Origin: MPNP01 sp965116235
GTDB lineage: Bacteria; Pseudomonadota; Alphaproteobacteria; Rhodobacterales; Rhodobacteraceae
Reading direction: 5' to 3'
Assembly: GCA_965116235.1 (NCBI GenBank)
Contig: OZ220496.1
Span: 1,178,001-1,242,000 of the forward strand
Length of the DNA stretch: 64,000 bases
A program made the position numbers and the translations under genes. Shown in pieces: positions 27,453-37,400 of this stretch (its first letter is position 1; every line of letters starts with the position of its first letter). The notes below the pieces were generated by a model. That model made no database searches. It was not told where the DNA came from and saw only the letters and a list, made by a program, of their open reading frames with translations.

Positions 27453-27881
27453 GACCCACCACAGAAAAAAGGTCTCAAATGATCAAGTCTAGCAGCTTTG
27501 CATGGACATTGAATAAACCTCAAACAACCTTTGGGAGGCGTGTCGAGCATTCAAACCGTAAGTTATGTCGTGTCTTCGGCGGAACTTGAGATTTCCCGAC
27601 ATCAAGCGATTGTTTGATTGAATGATCAAACATATGATCCTGACTGAACCTATCCTTGAACTCACAGGATCACCACAAAAACAGTTTTTACCTGTACCCT
27701 TGACTCCCGCAGGGTTATCTGAGGTGACGACGAAGCAATAACGAACCCACTCCTATATCTCATCCTGTGAACAACCGTCTCATCATTACATCGCGTTTTA
27801 CACCGTGACATTGCTTAAAGGAGGGACGAACACCTTTCAGCTGGAACTTTGAATTGGCGGAGTCAGTAGGAGCGAATATGT
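27453..27881. other. Intergenic region between two GT8 genes
   Basis: No open frame of note. It contains an exact 8 bp inverted repeat, TGTTTGAT (27611-27618) and ATCAAACA (27625-27632), spaced by 6 bases. This could be an operator or recombination remnant. The promoter of the 26490-27452 gene should lie here. Confidence 0.4.
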
Positions 27882-28856
27882 TCAAGTGCTTGCATTGGTC
27901 AATCCGGTAAGTCTTTCAAATTCCTGGCGGATAAACTCGTATTCCTGGAATGCATCCCTAGTTCCGGAATCATTAAGTTTATACCTTTTTTCCCAAGGTT
28001 TGGGGGAGCTCCAGTAATGCCATATCTTGGTTTTCTCGGCTGCCTCTTTGTATTGGTTCAGCAAAAGTGTTGAGGCTTGTCTGTCTCTAAGCTTAAAATT
28101 TCTGATTATGTCGGGAATATACGGGCTGATATTCCATTCCAGTGGCAACTGTTGTACTCTCTCTTGAAAAAGTTGGTTCAAGCGGTCCTGCTCGGGCATG
28201 AAGTCAAAAAATGGTTTCAAACCCTCCATACTCAAGTACTCCTGAAATGGGAATGTCTTGCGAATGGCAGCACAATTCATCACCATCACGCCCGTATTGA
28301 AGTAGAAGTTTTGCACGCTCGGTACATATCCGAGTGCGACAAAGTGATTGAGTATCCATTCCCTGATTCTTCTTTTTCTTTTTGGTCTGAGTATGTCGGT
28401 TAATCTTTTGTCGAAGAGCCTATGTACCATGATCATTTGTATGGTGTCTGCACATGCTCCTAGAAGGTAGTTTCCCAAATCAATTCTTAGAAGTTCACTC
28501 AGATCACCGACAACCAAGGTATCGGCGTCAATGGCCAGACAAAAGTCATCAACGAGTTGAGGGAGAATTAACGGCAAAAGCGAGACCGCTGGGTAAGACG
28601 GAAGATTCTTTGCTTCCTTCTGTTTTACGAATTCAGAGTACTCCACAAACCGGCTTGCATCAAACTCCTTGAGGGTAATCTCTACCCCCCCCTTCAATAA
28701 TTCTCTGACCTTGTGTACCTTCCGGGTATCCGCGTCGCTTAAATCTTGGCCATAAATCGTTACTTCGACAGGTTGGCTGGTGTTCTTCCAAATCGAATAA
28801 ATGGATATGAGCGCACCAAAAAGGTGCCCTGAATTGACTCCGTAGGTTATCTGCAT
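27882..28856 (-). CDS. GT8 family glycosyltransferase, tract in frame (on)
   Basis: 324 aa, start MQITYGVNSGHLFGALISIY. CLAIDADTLVVGDLSELL holds the DxD. FYFNTGVMVMNCAAIRK, MPEQDRLNQLFQERVQQLPL and IWHYWSSPKPW complete the GT8 set. The sequence LLKGGVEITLKEFD is encoded across eight G at 28685-28692, in frame. It is the most upstream gene of the minus-strand polysaccharide locus, divergent from dotD. Confidence 0.9.
   Translation of the reverse strand: MQITYGVNSGHLFGALISIYSIWKNTSQPVEVTIYGQDLSDADTRKVHKVRELLKGGVEITLKEFDASRFVEYSEFVKQKEAKNLPSYPAVSLLPLILPQLVDDFCLAIDADTLVVGDLSELLRIDLGNYLLGACADTIQMIMVHRLFDKRLTDILRPKRKRRIREWILNHFVALGYVPSVQNFYFNTGVMVMNCAAIRKTFPFQEYLSMEGLKPFFDFMPEQDRLNQLFQERVQQLPLEWNISPYIPDIIRNFKLRDRQASTLLLNQYKEAAEKTKIWHYWSSPKPWEKRYKLNDSGTRDAFQEYEFIRQEFERLTGLTNAST
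28685..28692 (-). repeat. C8 (coding G8) tract in a GT8 gene (in frame)
   Basis: Encodes KGG at about residue 55. A one-base change would truncate the protein to about 60 residues. Confidence 0.85.
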
Positions 28857-29029
28857 GATCCGCCAAAATAAGAGATGAAGGCTGGGGGAATATAATCTCC
28901 TTATTTGGATATTGAATAAGTTAGACGCTTGAGCGTCCCTTGTTTCTTGTGAACTCGCAGCCGTTGTTCAACAAAATCTCGACACAATAAGAATTATCAA
29001 GTTTTGAGTTTCATGGTCTGGTGTTAGAA

Positions 29030-29050
29030 CCCTCTCAAAGAGGGATTTTT
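29030..29050 (+). terminator. Intrinsic-terminator-like hairpin just before dotD
   Basis: CCCTCT (29030-29035), loop CAA, AGAGGG (29039-29044), then A and five T. It ends five bases before the dotD ATG. It could stop transcription entering from upstream, or act as an attenuator for the dot genes. The short 6 bp stem keeps confidence moderate. Confidence 0.5.
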
Positions 29051-29055
29051 GCACC

Positions 29056-29577
29056 ATGACTCGACCAATAAACCTGCCGGGCCTCAAGGAAGTGACCGTG
29101 ATCACCTTCTTGGTCTTGATATCATGCACACAACAAGTCCAACATCCAAGATCGTTTGAACAGACTCCCGATCCGGCGGAGCGTATGATCGCCGAAGCCG
29201 TGGTGTCCGTTGTCCACGAGATTCAATCTCCAGCAATGCCTGATTTTGATCTGGATCAGGCAACCGCTCATGATCTGACTGTTTCCACGACTATCCAGGC
29301 GGACCAACAGACATATGATTCCAGCCTGAAACCCGCCACAATCCAGTGGAATGGACCGCTTGAGCCATTGCTAACTCTCATCAGTCAATACTACGGGCTG
29401 GAATTCATCATTACGGGTGAACGACCTCATACACCCATCCTTGTCAATATCTCACTTGCCAATCAAGAGCTGTCCCCAATCATCGATCACATCAACGCCC
29501 TTAAACCCCTTCAGGCAAGGATTCAGTACTCGGTGGTCAACAAAACGGTTGAATTGATCTATGTTTCTAAACCTTAA
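29056..29577 (+). CDS. dotD: DotD-like lipoprotein of a type IVB conjugation system
   Basis: 173 aa. The N-terminal hydrophobic segment ends in the lipobox LISC (Cys about residue 25), so this is an outer-membrane lipoprotein. The C-terminal half shows the DotD/TraH pattern: ATIQWNGPLEPLLTLISQYY, GLEFIITGERP, PILVNISLANQELSPIIDHI. In Dot/Icm and IncI systems DotD and DotC are lipoproteins that help place the DotH/DotG core. It overlaps dotC by 17 bp, and the order dotD-dotC-dotB-icmT is the known conserved one. Confidence 0.85.
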   Translation: MTRPINLPGLKEVTVITFLVLISCTQQVQHPRSFEQTPDPAERMIAEAVVSVVHEIQSPAMPDFDLDQATAHDLTVSTTIQADQQTYDSSLKPATIQWNGPLEPLLTLISQYYGLEFIITGERPHTPILVNISLANQELSPIIDHINALKPLQARIQYSVVNKTVELIYVSKP

Positions 29578-30466
29578 GGCTAATGACCTTGTCCTGATGG
29601 TCACGTTTACTGGTTTGCTGTTAACCTTGGTGGCCTGTACAAAACCCCATCAGGGCAACCTATCCCCAGCCAATGGCCAGACGGTGCCAGTGATTGGTCA
29701 GCCTGATGATCTAATATCCTACGACTCGAAGGTGGAGCGAAAGGCAGTTCTGGAACAGGGTCTTCAGGCAGTCAGCCATCCCATCGACTCGTTGCGCAAC
29801 AATGCACTTCGGGAAGCGGCCCTTGTCTACGGCAGTCAGAACGGCTTCAAGAGCACAGTTCAGAAAATTACCCAAACCCTTGAGCGTCAATCAAACAACC
29901 TGTCGGTAGTTTTTGATTTCGGGAAGGTTGTGACGCCGCTTGATCGGAATGCGGGTTATGTCATTCCTCCGGTTGTTGTCCGAGCTTCCAACGCGGTCAC
30001 TATAAACCCAGAGAGCACCGTCCTTGCCTCAACCGACGAGTTCCTCACGATTCAGAAGCCCGGTCGCCTGTCTACCACGATGCCAACCTGGCGTGATTAC
30101 CTTTTGATACCCGAAACCAAAATCGAGCCCATTACGCCCGGATTGGTTCCCAGTGATAAGGCCGAGCATCAGTATTTCACTCAATGGTTCAACACCGGCT
30201 GGCAATCCGGAACTGATCTTGGCCTCCAGGAATTCGCAATTCGACTTCGTCGCCTCAAACGGGACTACATTGGCATGGTCGATTACCGTAAGCTTGTATC
30301 CACCGACGTGATAAACGAGTTGGCTATCGCCAATGCCGACTTTGGCGTTTCCGGGACTCCGACCTCCCTGAGGATCAACAACCGCCTGGTTCATCTCGTA
30401 TCCTATGCTTCATTTGAAGCGAACCCGCAATTCTGGCGATTGCCAGATAACAACGATTCAAGATGA
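29561..30466 (+). CDS. dotC: DotC-like lipoprotein of a type IVB conjugation system
   Basis: 301 aa. The signal segment ends LLLTLVACTKP, a lipobox with Cys about residue 26. The body has the DotC family pattern: NALREAALVYGSQNGFKST, YVIPPVVVRASNAVTI, TMPTWRDYLLIPET, FNTGWQSGTDLGLQEFAIRL, RLKRDYIGMVDYRKLV. It is an outer-membrane core component acting with DotD. It starts inside the end of dotD and is followed after 140 bp by dotB. Confidence 0.88.
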   Translation: MFLNLKANDLVLMVTFTGLLLTLVACTKPHQGNLSPANGQTVPVIGQPDDLISYDSKVERKAVLEQGLQAVSHPIDSLRNNALREAALVYGSQNGFKSTVQKITQTLERQSNNLSVVFDFGKVVTPLDRNAGYVIPPVVVRASNAVTINPESTVLASTDEFLTIQKPGRLSTTMPTWRDYLLIPETKIEPITPGLVPSDKAEHQYFTQWFNTGWQSGTDLGLQEFAIRLRRLKRDYIGMVDYRKLVSTDVINELAIANADFGVSGTPTSLRINNRLVHLVSYASFEANPQFWRLPDNNDSR

Positions 30467-30606
30467 GAGAGTTGTATCTCTTGCACGCCTCCATCTCGCT
30501 TGCCTCGGATCTGCAACAAGCCGCAAATGCGAGTGTACAAAGATTCAAGCCCTGAACGTTATACCGGCCATCAATCCACCAAGTACATATCATTGCCACC
30601 AAGCTA

Positions 30607-31761
30607 ATGTCTTTTCATTCGAGATCGGTTCCACCTAACCTGACTCTCAGGGGTGAACTCGTGGAGCCCCTGAACCTTGAGTTCGAAAGCCGTGTTGCCA
30701 GCACGAGACTTGATCTCAACGGCAAAATCAGTCCCCATCTGTTTCGCAAGTTTCTCCTTGCCACAGCCCTCAGTCAGACGTCAGACATCACGCTCCAAAC
30801 GGACCAAGCACCACGGATCAAGATTTCAGGGCATCAGTTCAGGCTCGACTCCAAGCCCTGGTTTCCGCTCGATATCCAGACAGCCCTTGAGGAACTTTAT
30901 GGCGCAACCAACGCTCTTGCCGAAATCAAATCCCGCAAAAGTCTCGATTTTGCCTACGACCTCAAGATTCCAAGAGTGTTTCATCAGCGCTTCAGGGTCA
31001 ATGCTACAGGCATATTCGGCTGGGATGGCAGTGGTGTCGAGATTTCCTTGCGACTATTGCCCCAATCCACGCCAACAGTTCAGGATGTCGGTCTGGCCGA
31101 CGAGGAAATCATCCTGCTTCAACCCGCCGACGGTCTGGTTGTCATCGCCGGTCCGACCGGAAGCGGCAAAACTTCAACCTTGGCGGCGGTCATACGCCAT
31201 CACGTAGAGAAGCGCACAAGGCCGCAGAAGATCATCATAATCGAATCCCCCATCGAGTATCAATTCCGAGACCTTGTTCACAAAGCGGGCGCTTTTGCCT
31301 CAATTATCGGTCAATCAGAAGTCGGAACCCATGTCGTTTCGTTCGCTGCCGGCGTTCGCTCGGCATTGCGGCGAAATCCCGACATAATCGTTATTGGCGA
31401 AGCTCGGGACAGGACAACCATCAACGCTGCCATCGAAGCCAGCCTAACAGGTCATCTGGTTTATACAACGACCCATGCATCATCAATATCAGATACAATC
31501 AGACGACTTCTTGCCAGCAACTCAGATACTGAGTTTCATAACAAGGCACTTGATCTGGCCAGTTCCCTCCGAGTCATCATGGTTCAGCACTTGGAGCCCG
31601 ATGTGAGGTCCGAGCCCGAAATGGCTGTGCGTAGACAATCCCTGCAAATCACGCCAATCGTTCGCAAGCAACTGTTTGCATCTCATCCGAATAGCTGGCC
31701 CAAACTGATCAGCTCATTGATTCATGCACAGGCAACAAGCGGAGATGCCAATGATCGGTAA
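30607..31761 (+). CDS. dotB: DotB-like secretion ATPase
   Basis: 384 aa, close to the usual DotB/TraJ length. It has a PilT-like N-terminal domain, then Walker A VIAGPTGSGKTSTLAAVI (residues near 180-195), IIIESPIEYQFRD, the Walker B region RRNPDIIVIGEARDRTTI, and TGHLVYTTTHASSISDTI. DotB is the cytoplasmic hexameric ATPase that powers substrate transfer in type IVB systems. The start at 30607 follows a 140 bp gap with no other ORF. Its end overlaps icmT by 11 bp. Confidence 0.9.
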   Translation: MSFHSRSVPPNLTLRGELVEPLNLEFESRVASTRLDLNGKISPHLFRKFLLATALSQTSDITLQTDQAPRIKISGHQFRLDSKPWFPLDIQTALEELYGATNALAEIKSRKSLDFAYDLKIPRVFHQRFRVNATGIFGWDGSGVEISLRLLPQSTPTVQDVGLADEEIILLQPADGLVVIAGPTGSGKTSTLAAVIRHHVEKRTRPQKIIIIESPIEYQFRDLVHKAGAFASIIGQSEVGTHVVSFAAGVRSALRRNPDIIVIGEARDRTTINAAIEASLTGHLVYTTTHASSISDTIRRLLASNSDTEFHNKALDLASSLRVIMVQHLEPDVRSEPEMAVRRQSLQITPIVRKQLFASHPNSWPKLISSLIHAQATSGDANDR

Positions 31762-32038
31762 ACCCAACCGATGGCGCGATACGCAAAGACCAGCTCGATT
31801 CTTTATCTTTGATCCTTGGCTTGTCGTGTTTGTCGGCCTTTTTCTCCTTCATATCAAACTCTGGACCTTTCTGCTGCTTATAACCTTGGCAGTTCTCAAC
31901 TTGTCCCTTGAGTTCAGGGGCATCCAAACCCGTAATCTTCACCGACACCTCAAAATCTTCCTGTCTGGTCCATATATCACCGCAAGAGGCATGGGGAACC
32001 AACGTTATCCGATTGATTATCCCCCTGAACTGGATTGA
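31751..32038 (+). CDS. icmT: IcmT-like small membrane protein
   Basis: 95 aa from the ATG at 31751, overlapping the dotB end. The sequence MIGKPNRWRDTQRPARFFIF matches the IcmT/TraK N-terminus (WRDSxKPxRFFxxD). Two hydrophobic segments follow, FLLHIKLWTFLLLITLAVL, and the tail has the basic LHRHLKIFLSG stretch. IcmT is a small inner-membrane component of type IVB systems. It is the last recognisable gene of this cluster; downstream DNA is IS debris from 32116. Confidence 0.85.
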   Translation: MIGKPNRWRDTQRPARFFIFDPWLVVFVGLFLLHIKLWTFLLLITLAVLNLSLEFRGIQTRNLHRHLKIFLSGPYITARGMGNQRYPIDYPPELD

Positions 32039-32115
32039 TGTGTTGAGCGTTATGAACGCTTGTCCAATGACAAGCAGGCTGCATCTGAAAACACTGAGCA
32101 AGACCTCTCTTATCT

Positions 32116-32162
32116 TAGTGGTCAGTAAAAAACATAGGTTTTTGTTTTTTTGCTGACCACTA
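32116..32162. repeat. 47 bp IS630-end palindrome (MITE-like)
   Basis: TAGTGGTCAGTAAAAAACA at the left and GCTGACCACTA at the right: two IS630 ends in inverted orientation with nothing between, bounded by TA on both sides. The ends match those of the IS630 element at 32401-33728. It is a minimal non-autonomous element or the product of an internal deletion. Confidence 0.7.
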
Positions 32163-32400
32163 GCATTCTTGATTTTAGGTTAACGATATAAGCCCCTTTG
32201 AGATTGGCCTGACCCTCGCCATGCGATGTTCGGCAAGGGTTTTCCATGCCGTTTTCGCCGTCATAACCTGTCCATGTTCTTGACAATTTTTTTATCCACA
32301 GACACTGGCCTTTTCCTTTTCCGTCATTATCTCCATGTTCCTGTATATCGAAACCGTACCCCATCGCAACTCGCCTCCCGCCGTCCTGTTGCGGGAATCC
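32163..32400 (+). mobile_element. Fragments of two other IS elements
   Basis: 32163-32200 is the reverse complement of the left end of the 273 bp element at 51089 (GGGGCTTATATCGTTAAC and so on). From about 32195 to 32400 the sequence matches the 5' part of the IS1634 element (14252-14460), up to the first codons of its transposase (MYIETV then LLRES). The IS630 element begins immediately after. Confidence 0.7.
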
Positions 32401-33728
32401 TAGTGGTCAGTAAAAAACAAAAACCTATATTTTTTTGACGGCATGGACTATATTGTTTGCGAGCGTTTGAGGCGACTCAAGCATTGACATAATCATAACG
32501 CGACAACCATTCGCACACAAGGAGCCGTCCATGGCCACATCCCAGCGTACCCCCATCCATCTCACGGACGCCGACCGGCGTTGTCTGGATGCCGTGTGTG
32601 CCAATCCTCAATCGCGTCAGAAGCATGTTCGGCGTGCCCGTATCATCCTAGAACTCGGGTCGGGCTACAGCCTGGCCGAGACCATGCGGCGGACGCGTTC
32701 GACCATGTCGACGGTCTGCCGGTGGTGGGAGCGCTTTCTCGCGTTGGGCGTGGAGGGTCTGTGGCGGGATGCCACCCGCCCGCCGGGTCGGGCTCCGATT
32801 GCTGCCGACCGCGAGGCCGAACTGTTGCGGCTGGCCCAGTCGCCGCCGCCGGAGCATGCGAGCCACTGGACCCTGCGGGCCTTGGCCGCCCAATATCGCA
32901 AGGCATACAGCGATTGGCATGAACCACTGGACCCTGCGGGCCTTGGCCGCCCGCATGGGCGACATATCCTTTGTCACGGTCGGCAACGTGTTGCGGCGCC
33001 ATCGGCTGTATCCGCACCGGGTGTCGACCTTCAAGGTCTCGTCCGATGCGGCCTTTGCGGCCCAGATCACGGATGGGGTTGGCCTGTATGTGAACCCGCC
33101 GGATCATGCGGTCGTGCTGTCCATTGACGAGAAGCCTCAGATCCAGGCTCTGGGACGCACTCAGAAGCCCTTGCCCATGACTTCCGGACACGCGACCACC
33201 CGGACCCATGACTATGTCCGCCATGGCACGACCGGCCTGCTGGCCGCCTTGGATGTCGCCACCGGGCGCGTGGTTGGCCAGACCACCGAGCGGCACCGCT
33301 CCGAGGACTTCGTCGCCTTCCTGGACCATGTGGCCGAAGGCCTCGATGCCGACATGGATGTCCATGTCATTCTGGACAATGTGTCCTCGCACAAGTCGGC
33401 CACGGTCCTGGAGTGGCTGGCGGATCATCCGCGCTGGCACTTTCACTTCACGCCGACCTCGGCATCATGGACCAATGCGGTGGAGGGCTTCTTCTCGAAA
33501 CTGGCTCGCCAGCGTCTGAAGGACGCCATCTTCAACTCGCTGGAGGAATGCACGGCGGCCATTGAGGCGTTCATTGCGCATCACAACGCCCATCAGGCGC
33601 GACCGTTTCGGTGGCGACGGTCGGCGGCGGAGTTGGCGAGTCCGGGAAGCGGAGCCGTCAAAGGCTGGATACGGTGGCGTGATCGAGGCAGCCAATTATT
33701 GCACACATATGTTTTTTACTGATCACTA
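32401..33728 (+). mobile_element. IS630-family element with defective transposase
   Basis: The ends are TAGTGGTCAGTAAAAAACA and TGTTTTTTACTGATCACTA; both include the TA duplicated by IS630-type insertion. It lies inside an IS1634 fragment. The length of 1328 bp is slightly more than usual because of a 61 bp internal duplication. Confidence 0.88.
32531..33722 (+). pseudogene. IS630-family transposase frameshifted by a 61 bp partial duplication
   Basis: The 5' frame begins MATSQRTPIHLTDADRRCLD and contains the helix-turn-helix region. CCACTGGACCCTGCGGGCC occurs at 32863 and again at 32924, 61 bases apart, which shifts the frame. The second frame carries the complete DDE domain: AVVLSIDEKPQIQAL (first Asp), DVHVILDNVSSHKSA (second Asp), SASWTNAVEGFFSKLARQ (Glu). 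Removing 61 bases would restore one protein of about 375 aa. Confidence 0.85.
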
Positions 33729-33755
33729 GGGTATGTGCCCGAATGCCAAGTAAAA

Positions 33756-34484
33756 TCACTCGACAGTCAGAATTTCCACCAAGCCGTCCAACCGCTTTTT
33801 CGTTTGCTTCCAACCAGGACAATAAGCATCAATTAATGACCAAAATTTTGGGCTGTGATCATGGCACTTCAAATGGGTAAGTTCATGTGTGATGACATAT
33901 TCGATGCATTCGCGGGGAGCCTTGACAAGGTGCGGATTGAGAATGATTCTACCGGCAGGAGAGCAACTTCCCCATTGCTTTACCATTACTAAGAGTTTAA
34001 CTGGTGGTGGTGCACTAACCCAAGGCAAGCTGGTTGATAGCTCTGCAGTCTTCATCGTAAGGTAATTCCTTGCCTTATTACGGTACCAGTCACGAACGCG
34101 CTCCTTAACATCTCCACATAGGGAGTCTGGGGTTTCGACCACCAGCCAGTTTCCTTTCAACCTAGCAGGCTTAGGCTTTTCGGAAACCTTTAAGACCTTT
34201 AAAACATAACGACGACCCAGGTATATGATCTGTTCGCCAGACACGTATTCCCTGTGTCGTACGTGATTGAAGCGAGTCCTCGCTGCATCCACATGTGCTA
34301 CTATCCAGCGAGCTCTCTTCTGTATCGCAGCGTGTATTTTGATTGCATCAAAACTTGGTGGTGCATCGACGACAACCGTACCATCAAAGTTAACATGAAT
34401 GGCAATCTTACTTCGATATTTGTCACTGATTTTGATCTTGTAGGGAATTGTCAGCTTCCCGTAGGTAATTTCAGGTGCAAACAT
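33756..34484 (-). CDS. YgjP/DUF45-type zinc metallopeptidase of the restriction operon
   Basis: 242 aa. The HELTHLKCHDHSPKFW segment near residue 205 is the HExxH zinc motif followed by the third His, typical of the DUF45/M48-like YgjP family. GSCSPAGRIILNPHLVKAP before it is also characteristic. The family often sits directly downstream of hsdR. Its start at 34484 shares a base with the end of hsdR. It is cytoplasmic; the substrate is unknown. Confidence 0.88.
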   Translation of the reverse strand: MFAPEITYGKLTIPYKIKISDKYRSKIAIHVNFDGTVVVDAPPSFDAIKIHAAIQKRARWIVAHVDAARTRFNHVRHREYVSGEQIIYLGRRYVLKVLKVSEKPKPARLKGNWLVVETPDSLCGDVKERVRDWYRNKARNYLTMKTAELSTSLPWVSAPPPVKLLVMVKQWGSCSPAGRIILNPHLVKAPRECIEYVITHELTHLKCHDHSPKFWSLIDAYCPGWKQTKKRLDGLVEILTVE

Positions 34485-37400
34485 CAGATATTTTCTCTGG
34501 AATTCCTGATACGAACAATGTCTAAGACACGTTTGATCACATCCTTGACGACATCTAGTTCATCGAAGAATTTATGATTATGATATCTGATAAGCATGGC
34601 CCTTGTAATCTCGGCCTCCATATTTGAAGGATTGATTGAGTGTCGGCGCATAGCGTCATTTACGGTATCGTCGATCCAGACGGACTCGCGAACTAAGTCG
34701 TTCGTAGAAACTCTGCCGATTTGGCTACCAAACTGATCAAGGAAAACTCCAAAATATGCTTGAGCATGAGGTCGGTTTTGGAAATAATCAGGAACATCAG
34801 GTAGTATTCGATTTTGGATACGTTCTTCCAAGTCTTTGAACAAAGAGTATTGAAGGTTCGGGTGATCAAAGAGAGCCTCCGCTTGTTTGATGGCGTCTTT
34901 CAACATTTCTGAGAATACCCTTTGCGCGTGCGGATCATCGCCTAACTCCTGCTTAATCGTGCGTCGCATACGGGTTTTAATAACATCCGCTTCGTTACGG
35001 ATTTTCTTTTCTGACCAATCTTCTGAATTCTTGCTTTCACCTAGTTGGGTTACGAGAATTATTCCGCAGGAGTCAGTAATATCTTGACCGATCACCTGCT
35101 TATCGACCAAGCGATGAATTTGGTCTTCGTAGACAGTAAAGTCCACTGTCTCTTGGGCATCCTGTTTGGCCTGTACACGAAGTTGGATAAAGAACTTTAG
35201 ATCATCTTTGTAGGTCTGGATCCTGTCCTCTTTGAATGAGCCATCCTCAAAGAAGGAACGCGATGACAAGGCCAGTTTCATGCACATACCGAACTCGGTC
35301 AATGCTTCGTAGAAATCCTCACGAACTTTCTGACGGTCGTCGATAGTTCTACCGTTGCTATCTTCCCGTAGTGAAGGAATCAGAACTTGACGGAACTGTT
35401 CAATATCCTTCGTGTTCTGAACTTCACAAAATATCTCCCACAGTGCATCATGCAGGGCAGGCAGACGCTTGTATTCAGTCGAAATATTAGCAACCATACC
35501 AGTTAGGTCTTCAATTTCAAAACCGGCTTGGGTTCGAGTGGCAAGGTCCTGATAGTCTTGGATCGTTGTATCAAGTTCAGCAAGGATACCTCGGTAATCA
35601 ATCAGTAAGCCATGTTGTTTAGCCTCATGTAGCCGATTTACCCGAGCGATTGCCTGTAACAGATTGTGACTCTTGAGATTCTTGTCGATGTAAAGAACAG
35701 CGTTTCGTGGTTCGTCAAATCCAGTTAACAGCTTGTCCACAACAATCAGTATGTCAGGGTTGCCATCGGTTCCAAAATCTTCAATGACCTTTTTTTCATA
35801 CCTCTCTTCGTCACTTCCGACATTATCGTTCCACCACTTTTGTACCTCAGGAAGTTTGGTATCATTGGTGTCATCATGGCCTTCACGCGTGTCAGGTGCT
35901 GAGATGACAACATCGCTCGACACCAATCCTGTGGCGTTAAGGGCTTCTTTGTAACGGATGGCGGAGAGTCTACTGTCTGTTGCGAGTTGACCCTTAAGCC
36001 CCAAGCCATGCGCTTTGAAGTTTCTATTGAAATGTTCAGCAATGTCCCAAGCAATCAATTCAATTCGGTTGGATGCACCGTAGATTTTTCTCTTGGTGGA
36101 GTATTTCTTCTTCAGGTCTGCCTTCTGCATGTCACTTAGCCCTGCCGTGATTTTGTCAAACCAAGCGTCAATGGCTTTATCATTGATATCAACAGCAGGT
36201 TTTCGTTCTTCATATAGCAATGGTGTCACTGCTCCATCTTCAATTGCCCGTTGCATGGTATAAGCATGCAGGATAGGGCCAAATTTGCTCTGGGTCTTAT
36301 TCTCTTTTAGCAACGGTGTTCCCGTAAAAGCAATGAATGCAGCATTAGGTAGTGCACTTCTCATTCGTTCATGATTCTCTCCGTCTTGGGAGCGATGGCC
36401 TTCATCTACCAAGACAAGGATCTTGCTGGATGAATTATGGCAAACAGGTAGACTGGTTGCCGAATTGAATTTTTGTAGAAGAGTGAAGATGATTCGGTCA
36501 TTGCTTTGGCCAATTCGCTTGGCTAGGTCTTGGCCAGATTGAGCCATAGCGCTATCTCTGTTACCAAGTGTAGCAACGGTCGAGCCAAACGCTCCGCCTG
36601 TCATGAAGGAAGTAGCCAGTTGCCTTTGTAAATCTATTCGATCTGTCACGATGATAATTCGAAAATCCACCAATTTGGGGTCAAGCAGTAACGCTTTTGT
36701 TAGGAGAATCATTAGACTCGATTTACCTGAACCCGTAGTGTGCCAAATAACACCACCTTTGCGACGACCATCTTGTTTTAGTTTAGACACTCGCCTGATA
36801 ATTGACTTCGTACCATCCACCTGTTGGTATCGAGCAACGATTTTCCCCTTCTTATGATCGAAGAAGATAAATCTCTTAGTCATGTCCAACAAACGGTCTG
36901 GCCGTAACAATCCGATTATCAGCCGATCTTGCTCTGTAAGTTCTATTGGAGCCGCGTGAAGCGCCTCATACTCCTGAATGACGCTTGGTAACCTGTTGGC
37001 GAATAGAGCTGACTTCTGAGTATGAGGTATCGGTTGATTCCGAATGATCTTCATTTCCGAATCGGAAATTTCTCCCTCCCTCCAGATTGACCAAAACTTC
37101 TTTGGGGTATCTGTAGTCGCATATTTTCCATTAAAGGCGGAGACCGAAAACAGTAGTTGAGAGTAGGCATAGAGATCTTGAATACCTCCATTCATTTGGT
37201 TGCGTAGGTGTTGACTGATACCCTCATCAACCATGGCTATGCTACTGTTGAGTGAAATTGGACGTTTGGCCTCAATAACTGTCAGCGGGATGCCATTAAC
37301 AAAACCCACGATATCGGTGCGATATCGCCCCAAACTGTCTTGGCGGGTGACTGAAAATTCCTCGGTTACATGGAAGGTATTGTTATTCTCATTTGTCCAG

